DNA of 64,000 nt from Pollutimonas sp963706785. GTDB taxonomy: Bacteria > Pseudomonadota > Gammaproteobacteria > Burkholderiales > Burkholderiaceae_B. Below are positions 17,757 through 28,174 of the stretch, piece after piece. The notes under the pieces are model-generated. The model was not told the DNA's origin, did no database searches, and worked only from the letters and a program-made list of their open reading frames with translations. Position 1 is the stretch's first letter, and each line of letters starts with the position of its first letter. The DNA lies in NCBI GenBank assembly GCA_963706785.1, contig CAVPNJ010000002.1, positions 868,001-932,000 on the forward strand. The letters run 5' to 3'. The translations under genes were made by a program, and so were the position numbers.

Positions 17757-20700
17757 TTATTTCAACCACACGCGAGCATTCTGGAACATGCGCATCCATG
17801 GACTGTACCCGCCATGCGCAGGGTCTGCAGCGCCCTTATCCGTAGCGCCCCAGTTTTCAGGCGCCCACGACATCATGACGTTGCGCGTCACGCGCTCGGG
17901 GTGAGGCATCAACACGGTGAAGCGGCCGTCATCGGTGGTTACGCCCGTCAAGCCCTGCGGGCTACCGTTAGGATTGTAGGGATATTGCTCGGTTACTTTG
18001 CCGTAATTATCGACAAAGTTCAAAGCATTTTTAACTTGAGCCAGCGAACCTTGCGAGGCAAAGTTAGCATATCCTTCCCCGTGCGCCACGGCTACCGGAA
18101 CCCGTGTGCCGGCCATACCTTGAAGGAATAGCGATGGAGAATCGGCGATCTCCACCATCGACAGTCGAGCCTCGTATTTTTCGGATTGATTGCGCGTGAA
18201 GCGCGGCCAGTGCTCTGCACCGGGAATCATGCTGGATAAAGCCGCCATCATTTGACAGCCGTTGCAAACGCCCAGCGCAAACGTGTCAGTACGTGCAAAA
18301 TACGCAGCGAACTGATCGGCCAGTTGATTGTTGAAGCGTATCGTCCTTGCCCAGCCCTCGCCCGCACCCAGTACGTCGCCGTAACTGAATCCGCCGACCG
18401 CTACCAGCCCTTGAACATCGTCGAGTCGCGCCCGGCCGGACAAGAGATCAGTCATGTGTACGTCCAGGGCCTCGAAGCCGGCCTTGTCGAAGGCCCAGGC
18501 CATTTCAACCTGGCTGTTACAGCCCTGTTCGCGAAGTATGGCCACTTTGGGGCGTTTGCCGGTGGCAATAAACGGAGCGGCAATATTTTCTTGCGGGTTA
18601 AAGGAAACTACAGGAGTCAGACCCGGGTCAGTTTTATCCAACCAGATATCGAATTCGGCTTGGGCGCATTCAGGATTGTCGCGCAGCGCCATGATCCTGC
18701 GCGTTACTTCGCTCCATTGTTGACCGAGTTCAGATCGTGACCTTTGGTAGATACACTTACCATCGCGGAATATCTGGATTTCGTCTTCTTTATTCAAGCT
18801 GCCCACGACGTGCGAATGGGCTGACAAACCGACTGCACGCAACTGTTGCAATACACTATCACGCTGGGCCAAAGGTACTTGTATTACCGCCCCGGCCTCT
18901 TCGTTAAATAAAGCTTTCAGCGTAATTTCGTCACGCTGAACCGCTATTTGCTCGGGCTTTATTTTGTAATCGCCCCAATCTTCGGCCACGGGATCGATTG
19001 TTAGCATATCGAGATTGATTGATACGCCTACATGACCGGCAAATGCCATTTCGCATACCGTCGCAAGCAGTCCGCCGTCGGAACGATCATGATAGGCGAG
19101 TATCTTGCCATCGGCTGCCAATTTGCGCAGGATCGTGAAGAAGCTTACCAGGGCGGCGGCATCGGTAATATCGGGAACCGTGGTTCCGACCTGATTGAAG
19201 GCCTGCGCAAAGACCGACGCTCCTAAGCGTTGCTGTCCGAAACCAAGATCAATAAGAATCAAGGCCGTCTCGCCTGCGTCAGTACGCAACTGAGGGGTAA
19301 GCGTGGCCCGGACATCGGCAACCGGCGCGAACGCGGTCACGATTAGAGACACGGGGGCCAATACTTCGCGCGCTTCGCCGTCTTGTGACCATGCACGTTC
19401 GCATGGAGAGGGAATCTTTGCCTACTGGAATCGACAAGCCCAGTTGCTGGCACCACTCGCTGATTGCCGACACCGTATCGTATAAGGCGGCGTCCTGGCC
19501 TGCGGCACCGCAGGCGGCCATCCAGTTGGCGGATAATTTGATATTTTTCAGCGATTGAACATCGCTTGCCACAAGGTTGGTAAGTGCTTCGGCAATCGCC
19601 ATCCTTCCCGAGGCGGGAGCATCGAGCATTGCAATGGGAGTACGCTCGCCCATGGCCATCGCTTCGCCGCGCACGCCTTCGAAGTCCGCCAGCGTAACGG
19701 CGCAATCCGCAACCGGAACCTGCCAAGGACCCACCATTTGATCCCGGCTGCTTAGGCCTCCCACCGAGCGATCGCCGATGGTAATGAGGAAATTCTTGTT
19801 AGCGACCGTCGGATGCCGCAAGACGCGCGATATGGCTTCGTTGAGGTCAATTCCAGTAAGATCAAGTTCGCCCCCCACACCGGCGACACGCTGAACGTCG
19901 CGCGTCATGCGCGGCGGCTTACCAAGGATGACATCGACTGGCACGTCGACAGGCCGCAGGTCGGTACGTAAGCTGGCATCGGGCGCCTCTGCCACGCCGT
20001 GCAGGCCCTCGCCGTAAGTAACACGCAGTTGGCGTTCTTCAGTGGCTACACCAACGACGGCATACGGGCAGCGTTCACGCTTAGCAAGCAGGTCGAACCG
20101 GGGAAGGTCTTCCGGCATGATGGCGAGAACATAGCGTTCCTGCGATTCATTGCTCCAGATTTCGGCCGCCGATAGTCCCGACTCTTCAAGATGCACTTGC
20201 TGCAATTCGAAGATAGCCCCGCGCCCGGCATCGTTGACCAACTCCGGAAAAGCGTTAGACAAGCCGCCAGCCCCGACGTCGTGAATTGCCAGAATAGGGT
20301 TTGCCTCGCCCTGTTGCCAGCATCGATCAATGACCTCCTGGGCCCGTCGCTCGAGCTCGGGATTGCCGCGCTGCACGGAATCAAAATCCAGTTCGGCGCT
20401 ATTCGTGCCGGCGCTCATGCTGGATGCCGCGCTGCCACCCATGCCGATGCGCATGCCCGGACCGCCCAGCTGAATCAGCAAAGCGCCCGGAGGAATGGGA
20501 TCTTTATGGGTCAGACGGTCATCAATGGAACCCAGTCCACCGGCGATCATGATGGGCTTGTGATATCCCCAACGGACGTCGCCCGCCGTCTGCTCAAAGG
20601 TACGGAAATAGCCCAGCAAATTGGGGCGGCCAAATTCATTATTGAAGGCGGCGCCTCCGATAGGCCCTTCTATCATGATGTCCAGCGGGCTTGCGATGCG

Positions 20701-21814
20701 GTCTGGCGATCCGTGCGCATCGGATTCCCAAGGCTCGGGAGCGTCTTTGAAACGCAAATTCGAGACAGTGAATCCCGTAAGACCTGCTTTGGGCTTGGAA
20801 CCGCGACCCGTGGCGCCCTCGTCGCGGATTTCACCGCCGGCGCCGGTGGCCGCTCCTTGGAACGGCGCTATCGCTGTAGGATGATTATGGGTTTCAACCT
20901 TCATCAGCGTATGAACCAGCGCCGGGTGGTGTTCGTAAGTGGCGGTGGAATTCGTACGCCCCTGCATGAAACAACATTGCCTGACCGCCGCTCATAATTG
21001 CGGAATTGTCGGAATACGCCACCACCGTGCCTTCAGGTTGCGCGGCGTGCGTAGCGCGGATCATGCCGAACAAAGTATTCGACTGTTTTTCTCCGTCGAT
21101 AACCCATTGGGCGTTAAATATTTTGTGCCGGCAATGCTCGCTATTAGCCTGCGCAAACATCATCAGTTCGACATCGGTGGGGTTGCGTCCCAACTGCCTG
21201 AAAGACGTTTCCAGGTATTCCACCTCGTCGTCTGACAGAGCAAGGCCCAGCGTGCGGTTGGCCTCAACCAGCGCCGCTTGACCTTGATCGATAACGTTAA
21301 TGGTCTGGATAGGTTTTCCGGGCAATGATGCAAATAGCGCAGACCCGTCAAACGAGACATCCATTACGGTTTCGGTCATGCGATCGTGCAGGCAATCGGC
21401 GATTTTGGCCAATTGTGCGGCATCGATTGACTTGGATCCCAATAAGCCGCGGCTAGGAGTCAAGGTGTAGCGAATGCCGCGTTCGATTCGGCGCACCGCA
21501 GGCAGACCGCAATTGTGCGCGATATCGCTTGCCTTGCTGGCCCACGGTGAAACGGTGCCGGGCCGTGGAAAGACGCGCAATACTAATGAATTCTTGCCTT
21601 CTTTGTCGCCTGCCACCGTCGAGCCGTAGTCAAGGAGCTGTTCGAGGCGGGCCTGATCTGCAGCATTCAGTTCTGCCTCGGTCCATACATAATGTTCGAA
21701 GCGACCGTTAATGTCGGCGACAGGTAAATCAAGTTCGGCGAACCGCTGTAACAATCGCTCACGGCGAAACGAAGACAAGACCGACGAACCAAGTAGATGC
21801 TGGATAGAATTCAC
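17757..21814 (-). CDS. purL: Phosphoribosylformylglycinamidine synthase, interrupted by two apparent frameshifts
   Basis: Three overlapping reading frames together give a full PurL. The N-part (GTG at 21814) has NSEHCRHKIFNA. The middle has LMKVETHNHPTAIAPF, GGEIRDEGATGRGSKPKAGL and KLSANWMAA. The C-part has the glutaminase (LGVCNGCQMMAALSSM) and ends MPHPERVTRNVM...MRMFQNARVWLK. The first break is at 20959-20962: reading three instead of four C on the plus strand restores HAGRTNST before LMKVETH. The second lies at about 19391-19399, where removing one base joins SMRT to WSQDGEAREVLAPVSL. With both corrections the gene is 1351 codons plus stop, normal for the family. The enzyme makes FGAM in purine synthesis. 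If the breaks are real the strain would lack this step. Confidence 0.9.
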
Positions 21815-21909
21815 GATACGACGCAGGCAAAAGTAGGAAAACGGTTCATTTTACCTGCTTGTGCGCCAAGCCGGATTTGCTTTGACACATGCTGCGAGAA
21901 TATCAGGCT

Positions 21910-22461
21910 CTAGGGATAAATGACTTCCAGAATATCTAGTTCATCGATCCCCGCGGGCGTCCGTAAAGTGACCGTATCGCCTTCGCGCGCTTTTGTCAGC
22001 GCCCGGGCAACTGGCGAAATCCAGCTGATTTTGCCCTGCAACGGTTCGGCCTCATCCACGCCCACGATGGTAACGCGAAAATCTTGTCCGGCTTTGTCGG
22101 AATAGACGACGGTCGCACCAAAAAAAATCAATTCTTTATTGGGTTGGGCCGCCGGATCAACCACTTCGGCGATCTCGAGGCGCTTAGTCAAAAAGCGCAT
22201 GCGCCGGTCGATCTCGCGCAGGCGTTTCTTGCCGTACAGATAATCGCCATTCTCGGATCGGTCACCATTGGAAGCCGCCCAGGACACAATTTGGACAACG
22301 GCTGGCCGCTCCACCGTCATTAAATGTGCGAGCTCGTCGCGCAAACGCTGATAGCCTTGAGTGGTGATGTAGTTTTTGGTGCCGGCGGGAAGCCTGAGGT
22401 CCTCGGGGCCCAAATCCTCGTCATCATCGTTATCGGATTCTTTTACAAATGCTTTATTCAT
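21910..22461 (-). CDS. greB: Transcription elongation factor GreB
   Basis: A 183-residue Gre factor that stimulates transcript cleavage by backtracked RNA polymerase. The N-terminal coiled coil includes SWAASNGDRSENGDYLYGKK and LREIDRRMRFLTKRLEIAE, where YGKKRLREIDRRMRFL is characteristic of GreB over GreA. The C-terminal FKBP-like domain has PLQGKISWISPVARAL. Its ATG overlaps the stop of the upstream PHP gene, implying translational coupling. Confidence 0.95.
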   Translation of the reverse strand: MNKAFVKESDNDDDEDLGPEDLRLPAGTKNYITTQGYQRLRDELAHLMTVERPAVVQIVSWAASNGDRSENGDYLYGKKRLREIDRRMRFLTKRLEIAEVVDPAAQPNKELIFFGATVVYSDKAGQDFRVTIVGVDEAEPLQGKISWISPVARALTKAREGDTVTLRTPAGIDELDILEVIYP

Positions 22462-23297
22462 CAGATCCAGTCATGCCAGATAGGTTTAAGGCCGGACGGC
22501 AGCGGCGGGAGATCGCCCAAGTCGAGCCTTGTTTCTTTTGGGCTGTGAAAGTCAGATCCGCAAGACGCCATAAAGCCGTAGTGCTTCGCAACCTTCGCGT
22601 ATTCAACATACTGGTCGGGCGTATGACTACCCGTGATTACTTCGATGCCAGTACCGCCAAGGCTCTTGAACTGTTCGAACAAGGCGTCGAATTGCAACGG
22701 AGATAAATTGTAGCGGCCAGGATGCGCAATAGCTGCACGCCCTCCGGCGCCAATAATCCAGCCTACGGCATCATCGAGCGTCGACCATTGCACCTGCACG
22801 TTGGCAGGCTTGTTTTCCCCCAAATACTTATCGAATACCGCCTGCATATTCTTGCAATAACCGTGCTCGACCAGGAAACGGGCAAAGTGCGTCCGGCTGA
22901 TCAATGCCGGATTTGACGCAAATGCCACGGCGCCCTCGTAACTATGCGGAACGCCAAGCGAAGTCAATCGGTCGGCCATCTCGTGCGCGCGCACTGACCT
23001 GCCCTCGCGTATGCCAGCCAGCCCGGCCAGCAATCCGGTGTCGAGCTCGTTGATTCCTAGTCCAAGTACGTGAACGGTATGCTTGGCCCAGGTAACGGAA
23101 ATTTCCACCCCGCAAACAAACGACATGCCAAGCGACTTAGCTTCAGCGCGGGCTGACGCCAGCCCGGAGACTTCGTCATGGTCGGTCAAGGCCCATAACT
23201 GCACCCCATTAGCATGCGCACGCGCAGCAAGTTGCGCCGGAGCCAGGACGCCGTCGGAGATTGTGGAATGGCAATGTAAGTCGACTTTGATAAACAA
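22461..23297 (-). CDS. PHP-domain phosphoesterase (RNase AM / YciV family)
   Basis: A 278-residue metallo-phosphoesterase. VDLHCHSTISDG at the N-terminus and LTDHDEVSGL carry metal-binding residues. SGLASARAEAKSLGMSFVCGVEIS, AAIAHPGRYNLS near 190 and CGSDFHSP near 246 complete the PHP set. The family dephosphorylates 3',5'-bisphosphonucleosides and acts as a 5'-3' RNA exonuclease in characterised members. It forms an overlapping pair with greB. A terminator lies just upstream of its start, so it likely has a promoter in the remaining short gap. Confidence 0.9.
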   Translation of the reverse strand: MFIKVDLHCHSTISDGVLAPAQLAARAHANGVQLWALTDHDEVSGLASARAEAKSLGMSFVCGVEISVTWAKHTVHVLGLGINELDTGLLAGLAGIREGRSVRAHEMADRLTSLGVPHSYEGAVAFASNPALISRTHFARFLVEHGYCKNMQAVFDKYLGENKPANVQVQWSTLDDAVGWIIGAGGRAAIAHPGRYNLSPLQFDALFEQFKSLGGTGIEVITGSHTPDQYVEYAKVAKHYGFMASCGSDFHSPKETRLDLGDLPPLPSGLKPIWHDWI

Positions 23298-23311
23298 GTT
23301 TCCCGAGAGTT

Positions 23312-23332
23312 AAAAAAGCCCTGCAGAGGGCT
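23312..23332 (-). terminator. Rho-independent terminator after the alpha/beta hydrolase gene
   Basis: On the minus strand AGCCCT-CTGC-AGGGCT is a perfect six-pair hairpin followed by six T. It lies 26 bases past the hydrolase stop codon and just before the PHP gene. Confidence 0.8.
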
Positions 23333-23358
23333 ATATATGCGACAAGCAACGCCTTAGT

Positions 23359-24333
23359 TTACGACGATTGACTTCCCAAAAGAAATGCCTGTACGGGATC
23401 AATTTCATCATCGCTGCGAAACGTCGGCGCATGGCCGACATCAGGCACTACATGTAAAGAAGCGTGGCGATTTCGAGCCAACATTTCGGCAGCGGCCTCG
23501 GCGGTCAGTAAATCGGATTCTTCACCACGCACCACCAAAACCGGCGACGAGATGCTTTCAAAAGCGGCCCACAATACGGCTTCAGATGCCTGCACCTTCT
23601 CTTCCGACTGATCGGCAAACGGTTCGGCAATACGTAAGTCGTAGTGCTTGGCCCATTGATCACCTTGCCGATTGAATACATAGCGCGTGAGCTCTTCCCA
23701 CCCCGCCTGGTCGTGCGTGCCGAAGCCCGACGACACCGATCGCACGTAATCGACAGCATGCTCAAAGGTGTCGAACTGGATGGGCTTACCCACGTATTCG
23801 GCAATTCGGGTCAAGCCGGAAAAACCCAGCTTGGGGCCTATGTCGTTCAGTACGACTTTACCCAGCACTAGGGTTTGGTCCGCAGATAGACCGCATTCGC
23901 CGCGCGGGGGTCTTAGCAAAGCAGACACGGCCAATGTTCCGACCAGCCCCATACCGATCAATCCGCCCATCGAAGTTCCGACCCAATCCAGCTGCGCGGG
24001 ATTGAGGCGCGCGATGAGCGTGAGCATATCAGCCACATATTGCGGCACGACGTAACCGCTCGCGTTAATGAGCCAGTCGGATTTCCCGCGTCCGACGACG
24101 TCGGGACACACGACGCGGTAATGCTTGGCCATCCGCTGTGCCAGGCGATCGAAATCGCGACCCGTACGAGTCAGGCCATGAACACACAGCAAGACACGCT
24201 GGTTGTTTGGATCACCCCATTCCCAATACGCCATGCGGTGCGTGCCTGCCGGACTAGAACACATTACATAATCGAGTCGAGGTTGGTGCTGGCCGCCGGC
24301 CGTGTAAGAGTCGGGCGTGTAGGATTTAGTCAT
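23359..24333 (-). CDS. Alpha/beta hydrolase
   Basis: A 324-residue hydrolase-fold protein. CVHGLTRTGRDFD near residue 50 supplies the oxyanion HG, DWVGTSMGGLIGMG near 117 the serine nucleophile, and VPDVGHAPTF near the end the catalytic histidine. LRPPRGECGLSADQ after the nucleophile looks like an insertion in the cap region. The substrate is unknown; relatives include esterases and C-C hydrolases. It follows the bkd operon in the same direction after 41 bases and could be its last gene. It ends in a clear terminator. Confidence 0.88.
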   Translation of the reverse strand: MTKSYTPDSYTAGGQHQPRLDYVMCSSPAGTHRMAYWEWGDPNNQRVLLCVHGLTRTGRDFDRLAQRMAKHYRVVCPDVVGRGKSDWLINASGYVVPQYVADMLTLIARLNPAQLDWVGTSMGGLIGMGLVGTLAVSALLRPPRGECGLSADQTLVLGKVVLNDIGPKLGFSGLTRIAEYVGKPIQFDTFEHAVDYVRSVSSGFGTHDQAGWEELTRYVFNRQGDQWAKHYDLRIAEPFADQSEEKVQASEAVLWAAFESISSPVLVVRGEESDLLTAEAAAEMLARNRHASLHVVPDVGHAPTFRSDDEIDPVQAFLLGSQSS

Positions 24334-24374
24334 GGGACACTCACTACAAAAGGGGATTTGATTGTAGCTTAGCG

Positions 24375-25776
24375 TTAAACATGCAAAGCATGCCCCAATG
24401 CCCTTAGGGCGGTCTCTTGTACCGCTTCGCCCAGCGACGGGTGGGCGTGTATGGTTCCGGCGATATCTTCCAGGCGCGCACCCATTTCGAGCGATTGCGA
24501 AAAAGCAGTGCTTAGCTCGGAGACCCCGCGCCCCACTGCTTGCCAGCCCAGGATAAGATGGTCCTCGCGACGGGCAACCACCCGCACGAAGCCGTCGGCC
24601 GATTCCAGCGTCATTGCGCGGCCATTCGCAGCAAACGGAAAAACTGCGCTGATGTGATCCAACCCAGCCTGTGCGGCTTCGTCAGGCGATAGTCCCGACA
24701 CAACAATTTCCGGATCAGTAAAGCATATTGCAGGAATTGACGCCGGCACGAAACGGCGGCGCTTACCGCTAATGATTTCGGCCACCATTTCGCCCTGCGC
24801 CATCGCCCGATGCGCCAGCATGGGCTCGCCCGTGACATCTCCGATTGCCCAGACATTGCGCATGGAGGTACGGCATTGATCATCAATCCGAATTGCAGAT
24901 CCAGTCATATCAAGCATCAGCGATTCCAGCCCAAAGCCTGCTACTGCGGGGTCGCCGCCCGACGGCCACCAGGACTTGCTCAGTTGCAAGCATGGATTCT
25001 TTACCTTCTGTGCTTTTCAAGCGCAATTCGGTATGCGATTCGTCCATGCCCAACACCGAGCAAGACAAATGCAGGGAAATTCCCAGTTTCTTTAACGCAC
25101 TCAGGACCGGTTTGGCCAACTCAGCATCGTAGGCAGGCAGAATGCGGTCCTGGGCTTCTATTATGCTTACCTTAACCCCCAGCTTGCTATATGCCATACC
25201 CAGTTCGAGCCCGATATACCCTGCGCCCACGACCGCCAGTGTTTTGGGTAATTCCACGGGAGAAAGCGCCTGCGTGGAAGAAATGACCGGCCCTCCGAAT
25301 GGCATAAAGGGTAATTCCACCGGCAAGGAACCCGTAGCCAGCAATAAGTGTTCGCAAGAAATAAGCAGGGGTGTCCTTGCCTCGCTTTCCGCTTGATGTA
25401 TTTCGACTGTTTTGCCGTCAATAATGCGCGCCCACCCCCGAATCACCTTGACCCCGTTTTTCTTCAGAAGCGTTTCCACTCCGCCGGTGAGCCGACCTAC
25501 GATCCCGTCTTTCCAGGAAATCGTTTTGGATATATCGACATGAGCCGACTGCACTTGAATGCCAAGCGGCGACTGGGCGCGATACTGGGCCAGTTTATGG
25601 AACTCTTCGGCAGCATGAATAAGTGCCTTGGAAGGAATGCAGCCTATATTCAAACAGGTCCCGCCAACCGCCTCGCCTTCGACCAGCGTAGTCGGTATAC
25701 CCAGCTGTGCGGCACGTATTGCTGCCACATAGCCTCCAGGGCCGGCGCCGATAATCAACAGAGTGCTCGGAGACAT
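24375..25776 (-). CDS. lpdV: Dihydrolipoyl dehydrogenase (E3) of branched-chain complex, apparent frameshift
   Basis: Two overlapping frames make one protein of 466 residues after correction. The N-part begins LLIIGAGPGGYVAAIRAAQLG (FAD) and has the redox disulfide GGTCLNIGCIPSKALIHAA. The NAD motif VVGAGYIGLELG follows. The C-part contains VWAIGDVTGEPMLAHRAMAQGE and the catalytic HAHPSLGEAVQE. The break is at 24948-24951, where reading three instead of four G restores VAVGRRPAVAGFGLE. Nine bases separate it from the E2 gene. Its role is to reoxidise the lipoyl arm of the 2-oxoacid dehydrogenase complex with NAD. Confidence 0.92.
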
Positions 25777-25785
25777 GAATACTTC

Positions 25786-27129
25786 CTACTCTACAAATAG
25801 CAAGGCCGGGCATTCAAGATAGCCCCTTATGCGTTGAATGAATTCGGCTGCATGCAGGCCGTCTACCACACGATGATCGAACGAAGAGGACAAGTTCATT
25901 ATCTTGCGCGCAACCACAGCGCCCGCGAGAATGACAGGGCGCTCGACAATTCGGTTCACGCCGACAATTGCAACTTCAGGATAATTGACCACCGGAGTGG
26001 AAACGATACCGCCAAGGGGCCCGAGGCTGGTAAGGGTAATGGTTGACCCGGAAAGCTCGTCCCGCGCTACGTGGCCGTCGCGAGCGGCGTCGGCAAGGCG
26101 CTTGATTTCGGCCGCACATGACCACAGGTCGCGGGCTTCCGAATGGCGCATGACTGGCACCATCAGGCCAGCGGGGGTCTGTGCTGCGATACCCATATGA
26201 ACGGCGCCGTACCGCGTGACCACACCGTTGTCATCGTCGAATCGGGCGTTGATCTGGGGGAATTCGCGCAAGGCAAGTACCATGGCTCGAACGAGAAATG
26301 GCAGGATGGTCAGCTTGCCCCGCGTGCCGCCCCACTGCTGGTTCAATTGCTGACGCAGAATTTCGAGATCGGTAACGTCGACCTCTTCAACGTAGGTGAA
26401 GTGAGGAATGCGGCGCTTGGATTCCTGCATTTTCTGAGCAATCTTGCGCCTGAGCCCGATTACCGGAACCTCTTCCTCGTCGTCGCGCATGGCGAAGGCG
26501 CTGCGCCCCGCAATTGGCTCGTCTGACTTGCCGCGATCCAGATAGGTATCCAAGTCATTGTGGGTAATGCGCCCCGCCGGGCCGCTGCCGGCGACATATT
26601 GCAATTTAATGCCCAGATCCCAGGCCCTTTGACGCACCGCTGGCGATGCCAGCGGCTTGTCGCCCGCGGGGCGCGCTGCGCCTACGCTAAAGGGGTGATC
26701 CTTTCTGTCTTTCAACACGGCAGCGCGGACGTCGACGGCATGAACCGTTGCGACTTGGCTGCTTGCGCTTGTGGAGCCTACCAAAGTTTCCTCGCCCTCG
26801 GATCCTGCCCCCTCGGCGACGGTTTTTTCGACCGCCGCCGAGGCAGGGTGAACCTGGTGGTGCGCTGTAGCGGCGACATTGCCGCTGCCTTCGACCTCTA
26901 GCCGGATAAGCTCGGAGCCTACTGCCATAACCTGCCCGACTTTTCCGCCTAGCGACACGATTTTTCCATGAACCGGCGATGGCACCTGGACCGTAGCTTT
27001 GTCAGTCATAACGTCGGCGAGCAATTGATCTTCGACCACGCTGTCACCTGGCTGCACATGCCACTCCACCAGTTCGACCTCGGCGATTCCTTCGCCGATA
27101 TCGGGCATTTTTATAATATGAATTCCCAT
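25786..27129 (-). CDS. bkdB: Branched-chain 2-oxoacid dehydrogenase E2 (lipoamide acyltransferase)
   Basis: A 447-residue protein from ATG 27129, two bases after the E1beta gene; the frame is open further upstream inside E1beta. The lipoyl domain comes first (KMPDIGEGIAEVELVEW, with the lipoylated lysine in DVMTDKATVQVP near 44). The E3-binding domain ASPAVRQRAWDLGIKLQYVAGSGPAGRI is central. The acyltransferase domain ends with the catalytic SSFDHRVVDGLHAAEF. Alanine-rich linkers separate them. The context with two E1 genes and lpd points to the branched-chain complex, not the pyruvate complex. Confidence 0.95.
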   Translation of the reverse strand: MGIHIIKMPDIGEGIAEVELVEWHVQPGDSVVEDQLLADVMTDKATVQVPSPVHGKIVSLGGKVGQVMAVGSELIRLEVEGSGNVAATAHHQVHPASAAVEKTVAEGAGSEGEETLVGSTSASSQVATVHAVDVRAAVLKDRKDHPFSVGAARPAGDKPLASPAVRQRAWDLGIKLQYVAGSGPAGRITHNDLDTYLDRGKSDEPIAGRSAFAMRDDEEEVPVIGLRRKIAQKMQESKRRIPHFTYVEEVDVTDLEILRQQLNQQWGGTRGKLTILPFLVRAMVLALREFPQINARFDDDNGVVTRYGAVHMGIAAQTPAGLMVPVMRHSEARDLWSCAAEIKRLADAARDGHVARDELSGSTITLTSLGPLGGIVSTPVVNYPEVAIVGVNRIVERPVILAGAVVARKIMNLSSSFDHRVVDGLHAAEFIQRIRGYLECPALLFVE

Positions 27130-27131
27130 CG

Positions 27132-28172
27132 TTACGCCTCCATCACGCGTCGGTAGGCGTCTGCGACGCGCTTGGGACTTGGAAAATAGGCCCATTCATG
27201 AGCGTGTGGGTACGGCGTATCCCAACCAGCAATGCGTTCGATGGGCGCCTCGAGATGATAAAAACAGTGCTCCTGAATAAGCGAAGTCAATTCCGCGCCA
27301 AAGCCACTGGTCTGTGTCGCCTCGTGTAAAACAATACAGCGGCCCGTCTTGCGGACCGAATCCACAATGGTTTCCAGATCAAGCGGCCACAAGCTACGCA
27401 AGTCTATGATCTCGGCGTCGATCCCGGATTCCTGGGCTGCCACGGCCGCCACGAAAACCATCGTCCCGTAAGTTAATACAGTGAGTGCATTTCCCTGGCG
27501 GAAAATCGAAGCGGATTCGAGCGGCACAGTGTAATAACCGTCAGGGACATTGCCTAAGGGGTGTTTGGACCACGGTACAACCGGCTGGTCATGATGACCA
27601 TCGAAAGGCCCGTTATATAGGCGTTTTGGCTCGAGAAAAATAACCGGGTCATCGCATTCAATCGAAGCGATCAGCAAACCCTTGGCATCGTAAGGATTTG
27701 ACGGCATGACCGTTCGCAAACCACTGACGTGAGTAAACAAGGCCTCGGGGCTTTGGCTATGAGTCTGCCCCCCGTAAATACCGCCGCCACAGGGCATTCG
27801 TATTGTCAGCGGAGCGATGAAATCGCCGGCCGACCGGTACCGCAAACGCGCGGCCTCCGAAACAATCTGGTCGGTAGCCGGATAGAAATAATCAGCAAAC
27901 TGAATTTCGACGACAGGGCGTAGACCGTAAGCGCCCATGCCTACGGCAGCGCCGACAATACCCCCTTCGGATATGGGGGCATCAAAAACGCGTGCACGGC
28001 CGTATTTGGCCTGAAGACCTTCGGTACAGCGAAATACACCGCCGAAGTACCCGACATCCTGCCCGAATATGACCACATTGTCGTCGCGCTCTAGCATGAT
28101 ATCCATGGCAGACCGCAGGGCCTGAATCATGGTCATGCGGGTCGACTTTTGCTTGACGGAAGTATCGTCCAT
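27132..28172 (-). CDS. bkdA2: Branched-chain 2-oxoacid dehydrogenase E1 beta subunit
   Basis: A 346-residue protein of the transketolase pyrimidine-binding type. VIFGQDVGYFGGVFRCTEGL, FDAPISEGGIVGAAVGMGAYG and EIQFADYFYPATDQIVSEAA are E1beta signatures. It closes with IERIAGWDTPYPHAHEWAYFP. I start it at ATG 28172, two bases after the E1alpha stop. It forms the heterotetrameric E1 with bkdA1 and decarboxylates 2-oxoacids from valine, leucine and isoleucine. Confidence 0.95.
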   Translation of the reverse strand: MDDTSVKQKSTRMTMIQALRSAMDIMLERDDNVVIFGQDVGYFGGVFRCTEGLQAKYGRARVFDAPISEGGIVGAAVGMGAYGLRPVVEIQFADYFYPATDQIVSEAARLRYRSAGDFIAPLTIRMPCGGGIYGGQTHSQSPEALFTHVSGLRTVMPSNPYDAKGLLIASIECDDPVIFLEPKRLYNGPFDGHHDQPVVPWSKHPLGNVPDGYYTVPLESASIFRQGNALTVLTYGTMVFVAAVAAQESGIDAEIIDLRSLWPLDLETIVDSVRKTGRCIVLHEATQTSGFGAELTSLIQEHCFYHLEAPIERIAGWDTPYPHAHEWAYFPSPKRVADAYRRVMEA

Positions 28173-28174
28173 GA

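Noticed and set aside
18252..20997. Long plus-strand frames opposite purL
   Set aside because: Shadow frames of a highly conserved gene; the conserved PurL motifs are all on the minus strand.
25595..25813. Frame overlapping the start of lpdV and the end of bkdB
   Set aside because: A different frame of the same strand; the FAD-binding motif and the E2 C-terminus explain the region fully.
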